Made by a program: the position numbers and the translations under genes
NCBI GenBank assembly: GCA_943736015.1
Contig: OX031071.1
Coordinates: forward strand, 37,914,619 to 37,978,618
Direction of reading: 5' to 3'
Source: Tridacna crocea
Taxonomy: Eukaryota > Mollusca > Bivalvia > Cardiida > Cardiidae
Length of the DNA: 64,000 bases
Notes under the pieces: generated by a model
The model's input: only the letters and a program-made list of their open reading frames with translations
Databases searched by the model: none
Told to the model about the DNA's origin: nothing
Shown here: one piece after another, positions 19,916 to 30,532 of the stretch
Layout of the letters: the number at the start of each line of letters is the position of its first letter
Position numbering within the stretch: position 1 is the first letter of the stretch

Positions 19916-21670
19916 ATGGAAGTGTCTGGTAGAAATCAGACAGGGAGTGCCAACACAACAACAGGTGTTCAATGTGATACCTGTTTATTATTGGACAAAA
20001 ATATAAATGCTAAACATTATTGTGTTGACTGTGACGAATTTTTCTGTAATAATTGTTGTTCTGCTCATAAACTGTTTAAAGTATCAAGAAATCACAAGTT
20101 AATGTCGGGGAATGAGATGCCTTCACAGAAACTTACTTCAGCACAGGAAAATGTATGTTCTAAACACAAAGGGAAAAATTTGGAGTACTATTGTAAGATT
20201 CATAAAAACTTTTTTTGCGGTGTTTGTTTGACTGTTGAACACAAAACTTGTTCTATAGAATACATAGACGACATTGCGCAAGACTTTGACACAAGTCCAG
20301 ATTACATATCTTTAACAGAGAAAATAACATGTCTTCTACAGCAGTTAAAATATATAAAGAAAGCTTCCACAAGACACAGTCAAGACTTACAAACAGTGTA
20401 CACCCAGTTTATATCAGATGTGAAATCATTTCGTACAGAAATCAACAAACTTCTAGATTCCATGGAAACAACCATTTTGAAGGAAGCCCAGGATGTGAAG
20501 GAGTTAGATACAAAATCTGCTCAAACTGTGTCTACAACGTGTGATACAATGACCACAGACATCAATGAAATTGTCTCTAACTTAGACAAACATAAACGAT
20601 ACAAACAACAGCGACAGTTGGTTATCTCTGCAAAGAAAGCTGAAATCCAAATTTCTGACTTAGAACACAAAATGGCAGACATATCCAGTCAAAACAAAAT
20701 TAGAAATTATCAATTTCACAAAAATGAGGAAATGCTGCATTTACTTCAATCTATGTGCAATCTTGGTACATTAGTGGATAGAGAGGAGGAGGGAGGAAAA
20801 ACAGAAATGGAGAGAAAGGAGAAAGAAAACGTAAAGCTGGTCAACAAAGATCCCAAATCTGTTAGAGCCAGTTATGTAGGACAAATCAATGTTAAACATT
20901 CAAAAGATAAACGTGACTGTTGGATTACAGGCAGTGTTATGATAGATCCATACAGAATAGTTCTAACAGATTGGTACAACTCCAGTGTAAAACTTGTAAA
21001 TGTTGACAGTAAGAGTATTCTATCTTATCTAGAACTCTCCACAAAACCATGGGATGTTACTTGTATTGATAAAAGTCAGCTTGTCATTACATGTAAGAAT
21101 AAATTAGTTTTTGTAAATGTTGGACAGACTTTGACTGTAAGCAAAGAACTTCAAGTTAATGGAGACTGTAGTGGAATTATTTTTAATGATAATCAGTTAT
21201 TTGTGTCATTTGATGAACCAGAATCTGCTGTTAAATTAATCAGTCTACATGGAGAAATATTGAAAACATTTTCTACAGACCAAAATAGACAACCCCTGTT
21301 TAAATGTCCCTTGTATATTTGTCTTAGTAATTCTAAGTCTACACTATTTGTTAGTGACTATCAGACAAACACTGTGACAGGTGTGGATTCACTGGGTAAA
21401 GTTCAAAATGTTTACAGAGATACTAACCTGGTGTCTCCATATGGTCTGACTGTAGATAGATATGATAATATTTATATAGCTGGACGTGGCTCACACAACA
21501 TACACCAGATATCTACACAGTGTAGACCCATACAAATATTACTGGATAAAACACAAGAAATGGAAGTTCCACAGTCAGTGACATATTGTGAAACAGAAAA
21601 CAAACTTTATATCAGCCATTTGTGGGGTACATCTAAAGGAAATGTTTTGTCTGTTTATCAACTACAGTAG
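19916..21670 (+). CDS. TRIM-like protein: two B-boxes, coiled coil, beta-propeller; no RING
   Basis: The 584-codon frame starts MEVSGRNQTG. I prefer this Met over the one at 19868, because the latter lies in a MITE and upstream of the predicted acceptor. Residues 20-62 form a cysteine-rich B-box1-like finger (C20, C23, C36, C39, C44, C47). Residues 81-112 form a B-box2 (C81, H84, C93, H96, C101, C104, H109, C112). About 125-290 is helical, lysine/glutamate-rich coiled coil, followed by a charged linker (EEEGGKTEMERKEKE). From about 330 to the end, repeated strands such as TDWYNSSVKLVNV, FVSDYQTNTVTGVD and LTVDRYDNIYIAG indicate an NHL-like propeller. Family members act as ubiquitin ligases or scaffolds and are expanded in bivalves. 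With no RING, ligase activity of its own is doubtful. The exon is uninterrupted and intact. Upstream and 3' exons are unresolved. Confidence 0.9.
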   Translation: MEVSGRNQTGSANTTTGVQCDTCLLLDKNINAKHYCVDCDEFFCNNCCSAHKLFKVSRNHKLMSGNEMPSQKLTSAQENVCSKHKGKNLEYYCKIHKNFFCGVCLTVEHKTCSIEYIDDIAQDFDTSPDYISLTEKITCLLQQLKYIKKASTRHSQDLQTVYTQFISDVKSFRTEINKLLDSMETTILKEAQDVKELDTKSAQTVSTTCDTMTTDINEIVSNLDKHKRYKQQRQLVISAKKAEIQISDLEHKMADISSQNKIRNYQFHKNEEMLHLLQSMCNLGTLVDREEEGGKTEMERKEKENVKLVNKDPKSVRASYVGQINVKHSKDKRDCWITGSVMIDPYRIVLTDWYNSSVKLVNVDSKSILSYLELSTKPWDVTCIDKSQLVITCKNKLVFVNVGQTLTVSKELQVNGDCSGIIFNDNQLFVSFDEPESAVKLISLHGEILKTFSTDQNRQPLFKCPLYICLSNSKSTLFVSDYQTNTVTGVDSLGKVQNVYRDTNLVSPYGLTVDRYDNIYIAGRGSHNIHQISTQCRPIQILLDKTQEMEVPQSVTYCETENKLYISHLWGTSKGNVLSVYQLQ

Positions 21671-21741
21671 AAAACAACACATACTGATGACCTGCTGTAA
21701 GGGTAAGTCTATTTAACCTTGTATCACACTGTTTTGTGTTT
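21671..21741 (+). other. TRIM 3' untranslated start with candidate donor
   Basis: After the TAG stop, the sequence CTGTAAGG|GTAAGT near 21702 fits a donor, so the 3' UTR may be spliced. The first 60 bp around the stop (21656-21716) are partly repeated at 22331-22390. Confidence 0.35.
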
Positions 21742-21900
21742 TTAACCCTTTACTACACCAACTTGACTTTTAACGACCATGAAGAAGAATTGTGTGTGAA
21801 ACATTGTGGAAAAAGAAGAAAATGCTGGTTACCAGCATTTTCTTCTTTTCCCACAATGTTTTCTACAATATCAAAGACAGAATTTATCATTTGAACTTTG
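21742..21900 (+). mobile_element. Palindromic TTAA MITE, right half missing
   Basis: Begins TTAACCCTTTACTACACCAA. It has a near-perfect hairpin (AAGAAGAAAATGCTGGTTAC and its complement) ending CCCACAATGTTTTCTAC. The right half is cut short by the next copy at 21902. Confidence 0.75.
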
Positions 21901-21901
21901 T

Positions 21902-22080
21902 TTAACTCTTTACCACACAATCCCGACCTTTCACTATCCTAAAAGAGAAAGATTTTGAAAACACTGTGGGAAAAGGAGGAAATGTTCTAACTAACAGTAT
22001 CTCTTCTCTCGCAATATTTCATCTCCATTCAATGAAAAATTCTGTGATTTTAGCAACATTTAATAGGAGAAATTGTTAAA
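21902..22080 (+). mobile_element. Palindromic TTAA MITE, decayed
   Basis: Begins TTAACTCTTTACCACACAAT and AACACTGTGGGAAAAGGAGG. The complement arm is decayed and no right terminus is visible. Confidence 0.6.
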
Positions 22081-22110
22081 ATAGTAGATTTGTGCAAGGT
22101 TCAACAATAT

Positions 22111-22193
22111 CTGTGTGGCTCAGTGGTTAAGTGTAGGACTCATGACCTGGAGGACCCAGGTTCGAGCCTCGCTAGTTCCGTTTTTTTTTTTTT
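22111..22193 (+). repeat. tRNA-derived SINE head with T-run
   Basis: CTGTGTGGCTCAGTGGTTAA (box A region) and CCAGGTTCGAGCCTCGC (box B), followed by 13 T at 22181-22193, which fits a Pol III terminator. The acceptor ends do not pair, so it is not an intact tRNA gene. The CTCATGACCTGG segment is shared with the SINEs at 5001, 37014 and 51817. Confidence 0.6.
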
Positions 22194-22243
22194 CACAATA
22201 GTGTCGTCAACTCCCAGCAACGTTTATGTATTACTGTACATTT

Positions 22244-22292
22244 TGTAGATCAAGATCAGCCTGCACAGAACATAAAGTTTGATCCTAGATAT
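22244..22292. repeat. Dispersed palindrome, decayed
   Basis: TAGATCAAGATCAGCCTGCA, then AGTTTGATCCTAGATATA. Same family as 2351-2413. Confidence 0.5.
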
Positions 22293-22330
22293 AAATAGTT
22301 GTATAAAATAGAATTTTTTTGTCTTTTAAT

Positions 22331-22390
22331 AATCAACTACAGTAGAAAACAACATAATACTCTTGACATGTTGTATGGATATGTCTATTT
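22331..22390 (+). repeat. Partial duplicate of the TRIM exon 3' end
   Basis: AATCAACTACAGTAGAAAAC and the following bases match 21656-21716 around the TRIM stop codon, with several changes downstream. It marks a local duplication that copied the end of the gene, with two MITEs and a SINE head now between the copies. Confidence 0.65.
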
Positions 22391-22430
22391 TCATCATCAA
22401 TTGTTAACTGTAGTAGTAGCAGGAATGATA

Positions 22431-22666
22431 TTGAACCCTTTACTACATATTCCTGAATTTTAACGACCCTGAGAAATAAGTCTTTTGAAAACATTGTGGA
22501 AAAAAGGAGAAAATGCTGGTAACAAGCTTTTTTTCCTTTCCTTTTCCCACAAAGTTTTCTGACCGATTAATGAACATGTGTGTCATTTGGGCCACTATGA
22601 ATGTGTTGTCTGCAAATGCTTTCAATTTGGAAAGGTCTAAAATGTTGTTGTGTTGTAAAGGGTTAA
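22431..22666 (+). mobile_element. Palindromic TTAA MITE
   Basis: Ends TTGAACCCTTTACTACATAT and TGTTGTAAAGGGTTAA. The hairpin has gained about 8 T/C on the right arm. The right half CTGCAAATGCTTTCAATTTG is well preserved. Confidence 0.8.
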
Positions 22667-22729
22667 CCTTTTGCTTCACAATTTGGAATTTTAATAGAAT
22701 TGAAAGAGACGGCTTTTAATTGTCTGTTT

Positions 22730-24685
22730 TTAGCTCACCTTAGCACAAAGTGCTAAAGGTGAGCTATTGTGATCGCCCAATGTCCGGCTTCCGTCGTCAG
22801 TCGTCCATCAACAATTTCTTTAAACATCTTCTCCTCCTAAACCACTGGGCCAATCTTCATGAAACGTAGCAGGAATGTTCCTTGGGTGAAGCTCTACCGA
22901 AATTGTTCAAAGAATTTAATTCCACCCATAACTCTGGTTGCCATGGCAACAAAACGAAAAAAAAAAACCCGAAATCTTTGAAAATCTTCTTGTCTGAAAC
23001 TAGAAGGCGTACAGCTTTGATATTTGGTATGTAGCATCTCCTAATGGACGTCTACCAAGTTTGTTCAAATTATACCCCTAGGGTCAAAACTGGCCCTGCA
23101 CCAAGGGATAACGCGTTTGAGCGCGTTTGAGCATAGGAACAAAGAAGGAAAACTTTAAAAATCTTCTCCTCTGAAACTTGAAGGCGTAGAGCTTTGATAT
23201 TTGGTATGTAGCATCTCCTAGTGGACCTCTACCAAGCTTGTTCAAATTATATCCCTGGGGTCAAAACTGGCCCCACCCCAGGGGTCACAAGTTTGAGCAT
23301 AGGAACAAAGAAGAAAAACTTTAAAAATCTTCTCCTCTGAAACTTGAAGGCGTAGAGCTTTGATATTTGGTATGTAGCATCTCCTAGTGGACTTCTACCA
23401 AGTTTGTTCAAATTATATCCCTGGGGTCAAAACTGGCCCCACCCCAGGGGTCACAAGTTTGAGCATAGGAACAAAGAAGGAAAACTTTAAAAATCTTCTC
23501 CTCTGAAATTAGAAGGTGTAGAGCTTTGATATTTGGTATGTGGCATCTCCTAGTGGATCTCTACCAAGTTTGTTCAAATTATGTCCCTGGGGTCAAAACT
23601 GGCCCCACCCCGGGGGTAAAAAATTTGAACATAGGAACAAAGAAGGAAAACTTTAAAATTCTTTTCCTCAGAAACTAGAAAGCGTAGAGCTTTGATATTT
23701 GGTATGTTGCATCTGGTAGTGGATCTCTACCAAGTTTATTCAAATGATGTCCCTGGGGTCAAAACTGGCCCCACCCCGGGGGTAACTAATTTGAGCATAG
23801 GAACAAAGAAGGAAAACTTTAAAATTCTTCTCCTCTGAAACTAGATGGCGTAGAGCTTTGATATTTGGTATGTGGCATCTTCGAGTGGACCTCTACCAAG
23901 TTTTTTTAAATCATGCCCGTGGGGTCAAAACTGGCTCCGCCCCGGGGGTCACAAGTTCGAACATAGGAACAAAGAAAGAAAATTTTAAAATTCTTCTTCT
24001 CTTAAACTAGAAGGCATAGAGCTATGGTATTTTGCATGTAGCAATTCCTAGTTGACCTCTGCCAAGTTTGTTCATATTATGCCCTTGGGGTCAAAACTGG
24101 CCCTGCCCCGTGGGGTCACAGGTTGGCACATAGCAACAAAGAAGGAAAACTTTAGAAATCTTCTCTGAAACTTGAGGGTGCAGAGCTTTGATATTTGGTA
24201 TGCAGGATCTTCTAGAGGACCTCTACAAAGTTTGGTCATATAATGTCCCTAGGTCACAGGTTGGAACATAGGAACAAAGAAGGAAAATTTTAAATTTCTT
24301 TTTCTCTTAAATGGGAAGGTGTAGAGCTTTGATATTTGGTATGTAGCATCTTTGAGTGGACCTCTACCAAGTTTGTTCCAAGGATGCTGCTTTGGTTAAA
24401 ACTGATCCAGCCCTGGGGACCACAAGTTCGAACATAGGACAAAGAAGGAAAATTTGAAATTCTTCTTTGAAACTGGAAGGTGTAGAGCTTTGATATTTGA
24501 TTGCCCTATGTCCGGCGTCTGTCTTTCTATAAACATCTTCTTCTCCTAACCCACTGGGCCAATCTTGATGAAACTTGGCAGGGATGTTCCTTGGGTGAAG
24601 CTTTACCAAAGTTGCTCAAAGAATTGAATTTCACTCATAAGCTATAGTCTAAGGTGAGCGTTCCAGGGCCAATGGCCCTCTTGTT
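22730..24685 (-). mobile_element. Helitron-like tandem-core element, family b
   Basis: Left terminus TTAGCTCACCTTAGCACAAA with GTGCTAAAGGTGAGC; right terminus GGGCCAATGGCCCTCTTGTT. The core has about ten tandem units of roughly 155-170 bp, with AGAGCTTTGATATTTGGTAT, CTCTACCAAGTTTGTTCAAA and GGGGTCAAAACTGGCCCC. Adjacent units are more alike (23130-23500) than distant ones, as expected of local unit turnover. No coding sequence. Confidence 0.75.
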
Positions 24686-24922
24686 GTATTAGCCGTCATT
24701 TGTTTAACCAAATCTAACACATTGAAGGCCTCTGTTTGTTCCACAACAGATTACTTTTGAAAACAATGTAGTGAAAGCAGAAATTTATTTAATTGTACTT
24801 AATTATTCATTCTAAGACAATTTACTGTATGTCCTTACCAGGCATTCCCTAGTTATTATGATGCTGTTAAAGAAAATAGAAACCATTGAGGGAAAAAGAG
24901 AAAATTATGGTAACCAACATTT

Positions 24923-26541
24923 TTAGCTCTACTGGCTTTCAGCCAGCAGAGCTTATGTCACGGCTTGGTTTCCGTCGTCCGTCCGTCCGTCCGTCTGTCC
25001 GTCCGTCCGTCCGTCCGACCGTTAGCAATTTCTTGTGTGTGCAACTCCTCCTACAGTTTCCATCGGAATTATTTGAAACTTTCCACAATGAATCTCCATG
25101 ATGCCTAGTTGTGCACCTGGGTCTTAGAATTTGGATCGCTGTTTGCGTTCTAAAATTATCTGCCCCTGATTTCTGGAATAACCAACTTTTCACTTTGAAT
25201 TTTTGTTCAGGCTATAGTTCCATACTATGAAAGGTATCAACTTGAAACTGCATTCACTGATAGAACACATTATGGAGAAGTGCAGTGCACATGAACCATA
25301 ACTCTGCTACCGTTATTTTTTGAGTTACTGCCCTTTGTTAATTTTCAGTTTGAATTTTTGTCCAGGCCATAACTTCTAAAATATAAAAGCTATTAACTTG
25401 GAACTTCATACACTGATAGAACTCATTATGAAGAAATGCATTGCAAATGAACCATAACTCTGCCACTTATATTTTTTGAGTTATTGTCCTTTGTTAATTT
25501 TCACTTTGAATTTTTGTCCAGGCCATAACTTCCAAACTGTAAAAGATATCAACTTGAAACTACATACACTGATAGAACATATTATGGAAAGGTGTATTGC
25601 ACATGAACCATAACTCTGCCACCATTATTTTTTTGAGTTACTGCCCTTTGTTAATTTTCAGTTTGAATTTTTGTCCAGGCCATAACTTCTAAACTATAAA
25701 AGCTATTAACTTGGAACTTCATACACTGATAGAACTTATTATGGAGAAGTGCATTGCAAATGAACCATAACTCTGCCAGTTATATTTTTTGAGTTATTGT
25801 CCTTTGTTAATTTTCACTTTGAATTTTTGTCCAGTCCATAACTTCCAAACTGTAAAAGATATCAACTTGAAACTACATACACTGATAGAACACATTATGG
25901 AAAAGTGTATTGCACATGAACCATAACTCTGCCACCATTATTTTTTTGAGTTACTGCCCTTTGTTAATTTTCAGTTTGAATTTTTGTCCAGGCCATAACT
26001 TCTAAACTATAAAAGCTATTAACTTGGAACTTCATACACTGATAGAACTTATTATGGAGAAGTGCATTGCAAATGAACCATAACTCTGCCACTTTTATTT
26101 TTTGAGTTATTGCCCTTAGTTAACTTTCACTTTGAATTTTTGTGAAGACCATAACTTCCAAACTTCAAAATCCATCATCTTGAAACTTCAAAGACTAATA
26201 GAACACATTATGAAGAAGTGCATTGCACAAGAACCATAACTCTGCCATCATTCCTTCTGAGTTATTGCCATTTTAACTTTGAATTTTCGTCTAGGCCATA
26301 ATTTCTAAAATATAAAAGATATGATCTGGGACCTTCAAAGACAGATAGAACACCTTGTGGATAAGAGCAATTCACAAAATTTGTAACTTTGCCACCCTTA
26401 TTTTTTTAGTTATTGCCCTTTAATATTTTTCACATATCATGGAGAATAACTACTCTTCATTCATGGCCCATCCATCAATGCAACTCATTTTACTGACAAG
26501 CCCCTTCGGGCGTATATGCGCCGCTCTGCGAAGCTCTTGTT
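24923..26541 (-). mobile_element. Helitron-like tandem-core element, family f, full-length copy
   Basis: Left terminus TTAGCTCTACTGGCTTTCAG with CCAGCAGAGCT: on the minus strand a hairpin followed by AGCTAA. A GTCC tetranucleotide tract follows (24974-25020). The core has about nine units with CATAACTCTGCCACC, GAGTTATTGCCCTTTGTTAA and TTTTTGTCCAGGCCATAACT. Two neighbouring unit types alternate, giving a roughly 330-bp higher-order period at 25350-26100. The right terminus is GCCGCTCTGCGAAGCTCTTG plus TT. Confidence 0.75.
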
Positions 26542-27002
26542 AGTTTTGGTAAAGGTTTGTTGACCTACTGGTGACCTAGTACAAAGAGGGACAGGGCTTT
26601 ACTATTGTAATAAGGCATTTTGTTATCCAGTCAAACTGATCCTGCAACTTCAATAAAACAATTGCCACAATGCATATTTTTTCTGTATTTTGATGTTTCC
26701 CCAGCCAAAATGGGTTGTAACAAGATCCTCTTTAACTATAACCGGAAGACAGAATTTTTATAACTGGTCATAATTGAAAGATGTTGCAGAGAACATAATA
26801 AATTTTCAAATTAGTAAAACTTATATCAAAAAGGGTAGATATTATTGTGTAAAACTAAGAAAATGTAGGTAAAGGTTACTATTATTTTCTTCTTTTCTCA
26901 CAATGTTTTTCATAGCTTTTTTTCTTTAGTGACCTAAAATGCTGGAAACTAAAAACTTCTCTTCACCTTTACAGAAAAATCAGGACTTTGGAGCGATACA
27001 GG
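26542..27002. other. Unassigned sequence
   Basis: No gene found. A decayed palindromic-MITE-like piece (CTTCTTTTCTCACAATG) lies near 26890. AATAAA occurs near 26799 without other transcript-end evidence. Confidence 0.3.
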
Positions 27003-27570
27003 CGCTCAAGCACCTCTAGTTTTTTGTACTTAGTGATTGTGTAGTGTTTGGTGTTCGGCATGTCATGCGACATGCGTGGTGCGTCATCAACTTTTACTTT
27101 GTGTACGTTCTAGAGACCACATCTTCTTTCTATACCTATGAAACTTTGTCAGAATGTGAGTCTTGATTATATCTTGGACGAATTTGAAAATGGGTTATGT
27201 TTGGTGAAAAACTAGGGCACTATGTCAAAATCTTGAAAGAACCTTGTGTATGTTTTGTGAAAAACTAGGGCACTATGTCAAAATCTTGAAAGAACCTTGT
27301 GTATGCTCTAGAAGCCACATTTTCAGTCCAAAACTTTTAACCCTTTACCACACAATTCCAACTTTTAATGACCCTGAGAAAAAACCTTATAAAAACATTG
27401 TGGAAAAAGAAAAAATGCTGGTCACTGGCATTTTAGCAATTATTGAGTCGTCTGTAACTGCTTCTAATTTGGACTAGTCTAAAATTCTATCCTTTGGTAA
27501 AGAATTGAAGAGGGTCAGAATGTCTTGATGATCTAGGATTAGCTGGAAAATGGGTCATGTTAGGTGTTCT
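27003..27570 (-). mobile_element. Helitron-like tandem-core relic, family d, with nested MITE
   Basis: Units around ACTTTGTGTACGTTCTAGAG and TGTGTATGCTCTAGAAGCCA match family d. A 41-bp stretch including GAAAAACTAGGGCACTATGT is repeated exactly (27208-27248 and 27259-27299). A palindromic MITE interrupts it at 27337. Confidence 0.5.
27337..27508 (+). mobile_element. Palindromic TTAA MITE nested in family-d element
   Basis: TTAACCCTTTACCACACAAT to TCCTTTGGTAAAGAATTGA, about 55 bp shorter than full length because the right hairpin arm is mostly deleted. Confidence 0.75.
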
Positions 27571-28149
27571 TTACATGTTTTACAGGTTGTTCTTTTACAA
27601 ACGAATTGAATGTCTTCATTGACTGACGCAACCAGAACAAAAGCGTGCAGCGCATGAAAGTCCCTGATCAGCCTTATTATATCACGGTACCCAATGGAAA
27701 ATTAAATACAGTATCTGTTGTACGGATCACATGAATTGTCTATTGTATAAGTTTGTTGTTGTATGCAGTGTAGTATGTAAATTTTGAGTAGCTGTAAATA
27801 GTATATGTTGAATTTATTGATCACCAAACCTTATTATTGTAATCACCACTATCGTTAATTATGCTTTTTCTTTTATTATCTTTGTTTATTTTTAACTCTA
27901 TTCTAGATCAGAATGCACTTTATTTATGCACTGTCTTTGATTATTTATTTGTTAAAAAAAAATCTGTGTACTTTGTCAACTTTTAACATGTCACCCACGA
28001 CAACAGCTAACCTTTGCAGTAAGTGTGGACATAGATCAGCTAATGCATTTGCATTGCCAGAGCTACGTCCACACTTCCTGGGAGTTTATAAGAAGCGTGG
28101 ATTTGAGGAGATATTATTTGTTATGATCGATTTCTCGTTTAACTCATTA
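27571..28149. other. Unassigned, low-repeat island
   Basis: No repeat match inside the window. TTTTACAG near 27585 resembles an acceptor, but no coding frame follows. An inverted pair AAGTGTGGAC/GTCCACACTT brackets 28021-28076. It could be untranslated exon or intergenic sequence. Confidence 0.3.
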
Positions 28150-29275
28150 TCTGGTGTGAATTTTGATGAAACTTTATAGAAATGATCCTGGCATAGTTGT
28201 CTTCAGAATTTCTTGAATGTGATTCCTTCAAAACCTGTGGCTGTCATGGCAACACAGCTGAAAAATATTGAAAATCTTTGGAGCTCTTCAGGTTTGAAAC
28301 CATAAGGCTTTGAGCAACTAAATTTGGCATGTAGCTTTATCTGGTAGACCTCTTCCAAGTTCATTCAATTATTGGCCCTGGGATCAAAACTGACCCAGTC
28401 CCAGGGACACCCTGGGAGCTTATACAGAAAAAACTTTAAAATCCTTCTGGTATCTAGCCATAAGGCGCTGGGTTACCAAATTTGACTCGTAGCTTTATCT
28501 AAAAAAGACTGCCCAAATTATAGCCCTGGGGTCAAATTTAGCCCCGCCCTGGGGGATCAGAAGTTTTATATGGGTTCTCGTATCTAACCATCAGGCCTGA
28601 GGATACCATGCTTGGCATGTAGCTTTATGTAGTGGATGTCTACCAAAAGGGCCCAATTTATAGCCCTTGGGTCTAATTTGGCCCAATCCCAGAGGTCACA
28701 AGTTTTACATGGGTTTGTGCAGGAAACACTTCAAAAATCCAATTTTATTTGCATGAAGCCTAGGGCTACCAAATTTTGCATGTAGCTTTGTCTAGTGGAC
28801 ATCTACCAGGAGGACTCAGATTATGGCCATGGGGTCAAGTTTGTTCATACACCGGGTTCTCAAGTTTTACAATGGCATTCATTGCGAAAACGTTATAAAT
28901 CTTCACCTCGCTAGCCATAAGGCCTATGACTACCAAAATTAGCCCTGATCAGGACCCTTATATTTTATAGGGCCTTTTTTTGAGGAAGATTTAAAAATCT
29001 TTAAGTTTATAACCACATATTCCAGACGTGTATAGTTTGGGCTAGGGTTTTATCTTGTGGACGTCCACCAAGATTCAAGTTATTATAGATTTGTGGTAAA
29101 AGAAAGCGGTGCCCTGGGTTCATAACTTTCTCAAGGGGTTTTATAGAAAAAAAACTCTTTATGTCTTTCAGTTTGAAACCAATTTACCAAGTATTGTAAT
29201 GTTTGGCTAGTAGACTGGTAGTGTTTTTACTTATTAACCAGTGGAGCAATACAGGGCTATCACGGTTCTCTTGTT
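28150..29275 (-). mobile_element. Helitron-like tandem-core element, family c, copy 1
   Basis: Units contain ACCATAAGGC, TTTGGCATGTAGCTTTATCT and CCCTGGGGTCAAATTTAGCC. The right terminus is CAATACAGGGCTATCACGGT plus TCTCTTGTT. The hairpin end on the left is missing. Confidence 0.55.
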
Positions 29276-29756
29276 TTCAACACTATTGCCATTTTTCAAC
29301 ACACTGAACCTGAACCTAATGATTATGAGGTAATAAACAATGTTCGTCAAACAATCAGAATAAAATCAGTTAATACAACTCTGAAATGAAAATGAATGCA
29401 GATTCGGGACAAGAAATATGCCAGATATTTACAAAGTGATTATGTTATCTAGTACACTTGACCATTTCCAAATATATGGAAAAATCTGATACATATTTGT
29501 AAACAGTAATCAAGCAATCAAGAAACAAGACCTTGATATCAATTATGCCAAAATCATGAAATCAGAGTCATATTATTCTGCATTAGAATGCATATTTCTA
29601 TGCAGTCTGATCTTGACCTACACAGTCAGCTAAAGTGTCCATAACTGGTCTCTAGCACTGTAAGTGTTACTTAAAAATGCAAAATATTGAATTTGTGAGA
29701 TTTCACCACTGCAAACAATTTTTGAATGGTCTCTACTTGATAAGAGTTACAATAAT
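29276..29756. other. Unassigned, with decayed palindrome
   Basis: One half of the GATCAGACTGCAC family (TGCAGTCTGATCTTGACCTA, near 29600) is present. Nothing else is supported. Confidence 0.3.
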
Positions 29757-30532
29757 TATACCACCAAAACTCTGTTTGGGGGATATATAGGAGTCAGCTT
29801 GTCGGTCAGTCCGTCCGTCGGTCTGTAGCTTTTCGTCCGCTCTAATTCTCATAAACTACTGGACGAATTTTATTCAAACTTCACAGGTAAACTCAGTATT
29901 AAGCAGAGATGTGCATATGAAATGTTGGTTATGGTTCATTGATTTTTCACTGAGTTAGGCCCTTTCATGAAATTTCTTGTCCGCTCTTTTTCTCATCAAC
30001 TATTGGACAGATTTGGTTCAAACTACACAAATAGACTCAGTATCAAGCAGAGATGTGCATATCGTATTTTGGTTATGGTTTATGTAGGTTTCATGGAGTT
30101 ATGGACCTTTGATGATTCTAGACAAATATCTTTTTCATACTTGAATTTTGTCCGGAGCATATCTCCAAAACTACACTAGCTAGGGTTATGAAATGTCATG
30201 GGTGGATAGATCTCACCAAGGGGGAGTGCAGTGCACAGGAATTATAACTCTTGCTCGCTTAATTTTTGAGTTATTGCCCTTTGTCGTTTTTCATACTTGA
30301 ATTTTGTCCGGAGCGTATCTCCAAAAGTATACTAGCTAGGGTTATGAAATTTCATGGATGGATAGATCTCATCAAGGGGGAGTGCAGAGCACAGGAATCA
30401 CAACTCTTTCTCGCTTATTTTTGAGTTATTGCCCTTTGTCGTGTTTCATACTTGAATTTTGTCCGGTGCATGCCCCAGCTTAACAAATTGGGGTAAGACA
30501 GGCGTATCATGCGACAATTTGCCGCTCTTGTT
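29757..30532 (-). mobile_element. Helitron-like tandem-core element, family g
   Basis: Left part TACCACCAAAACTCTGTTTG with GTCAGTCCGTCCGTCGGTC. The core has about four units with CAAGCAGAGATGTGCATAT or TCCGGAGCATATCTCCAAAA. The right terminus is CGACAATTTGCCGCTCTTGT plus T. Distantly similar to family f in unit content (GAGTTATTGCCCTTTGTCG). Confidence 0.6.

Noticed and set aside
22111..22193. Possible intact tRNA gene with CAT anticodon-like loop
   Set aside because: Acceptor stem halves do not pair and the sequence matches SINE heads in the window.
22730..24685. CRISPR-like regular repeats
   Set aside because: Units are 155-170 bp, contiguous without spacers, diverged and in a eukaryotic repeat context.
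24978..25101. RPSVRPSVRPSVRP peptide repeat
   Set aside because: It is a translation of the GTCC microsatellite in a transposon end.
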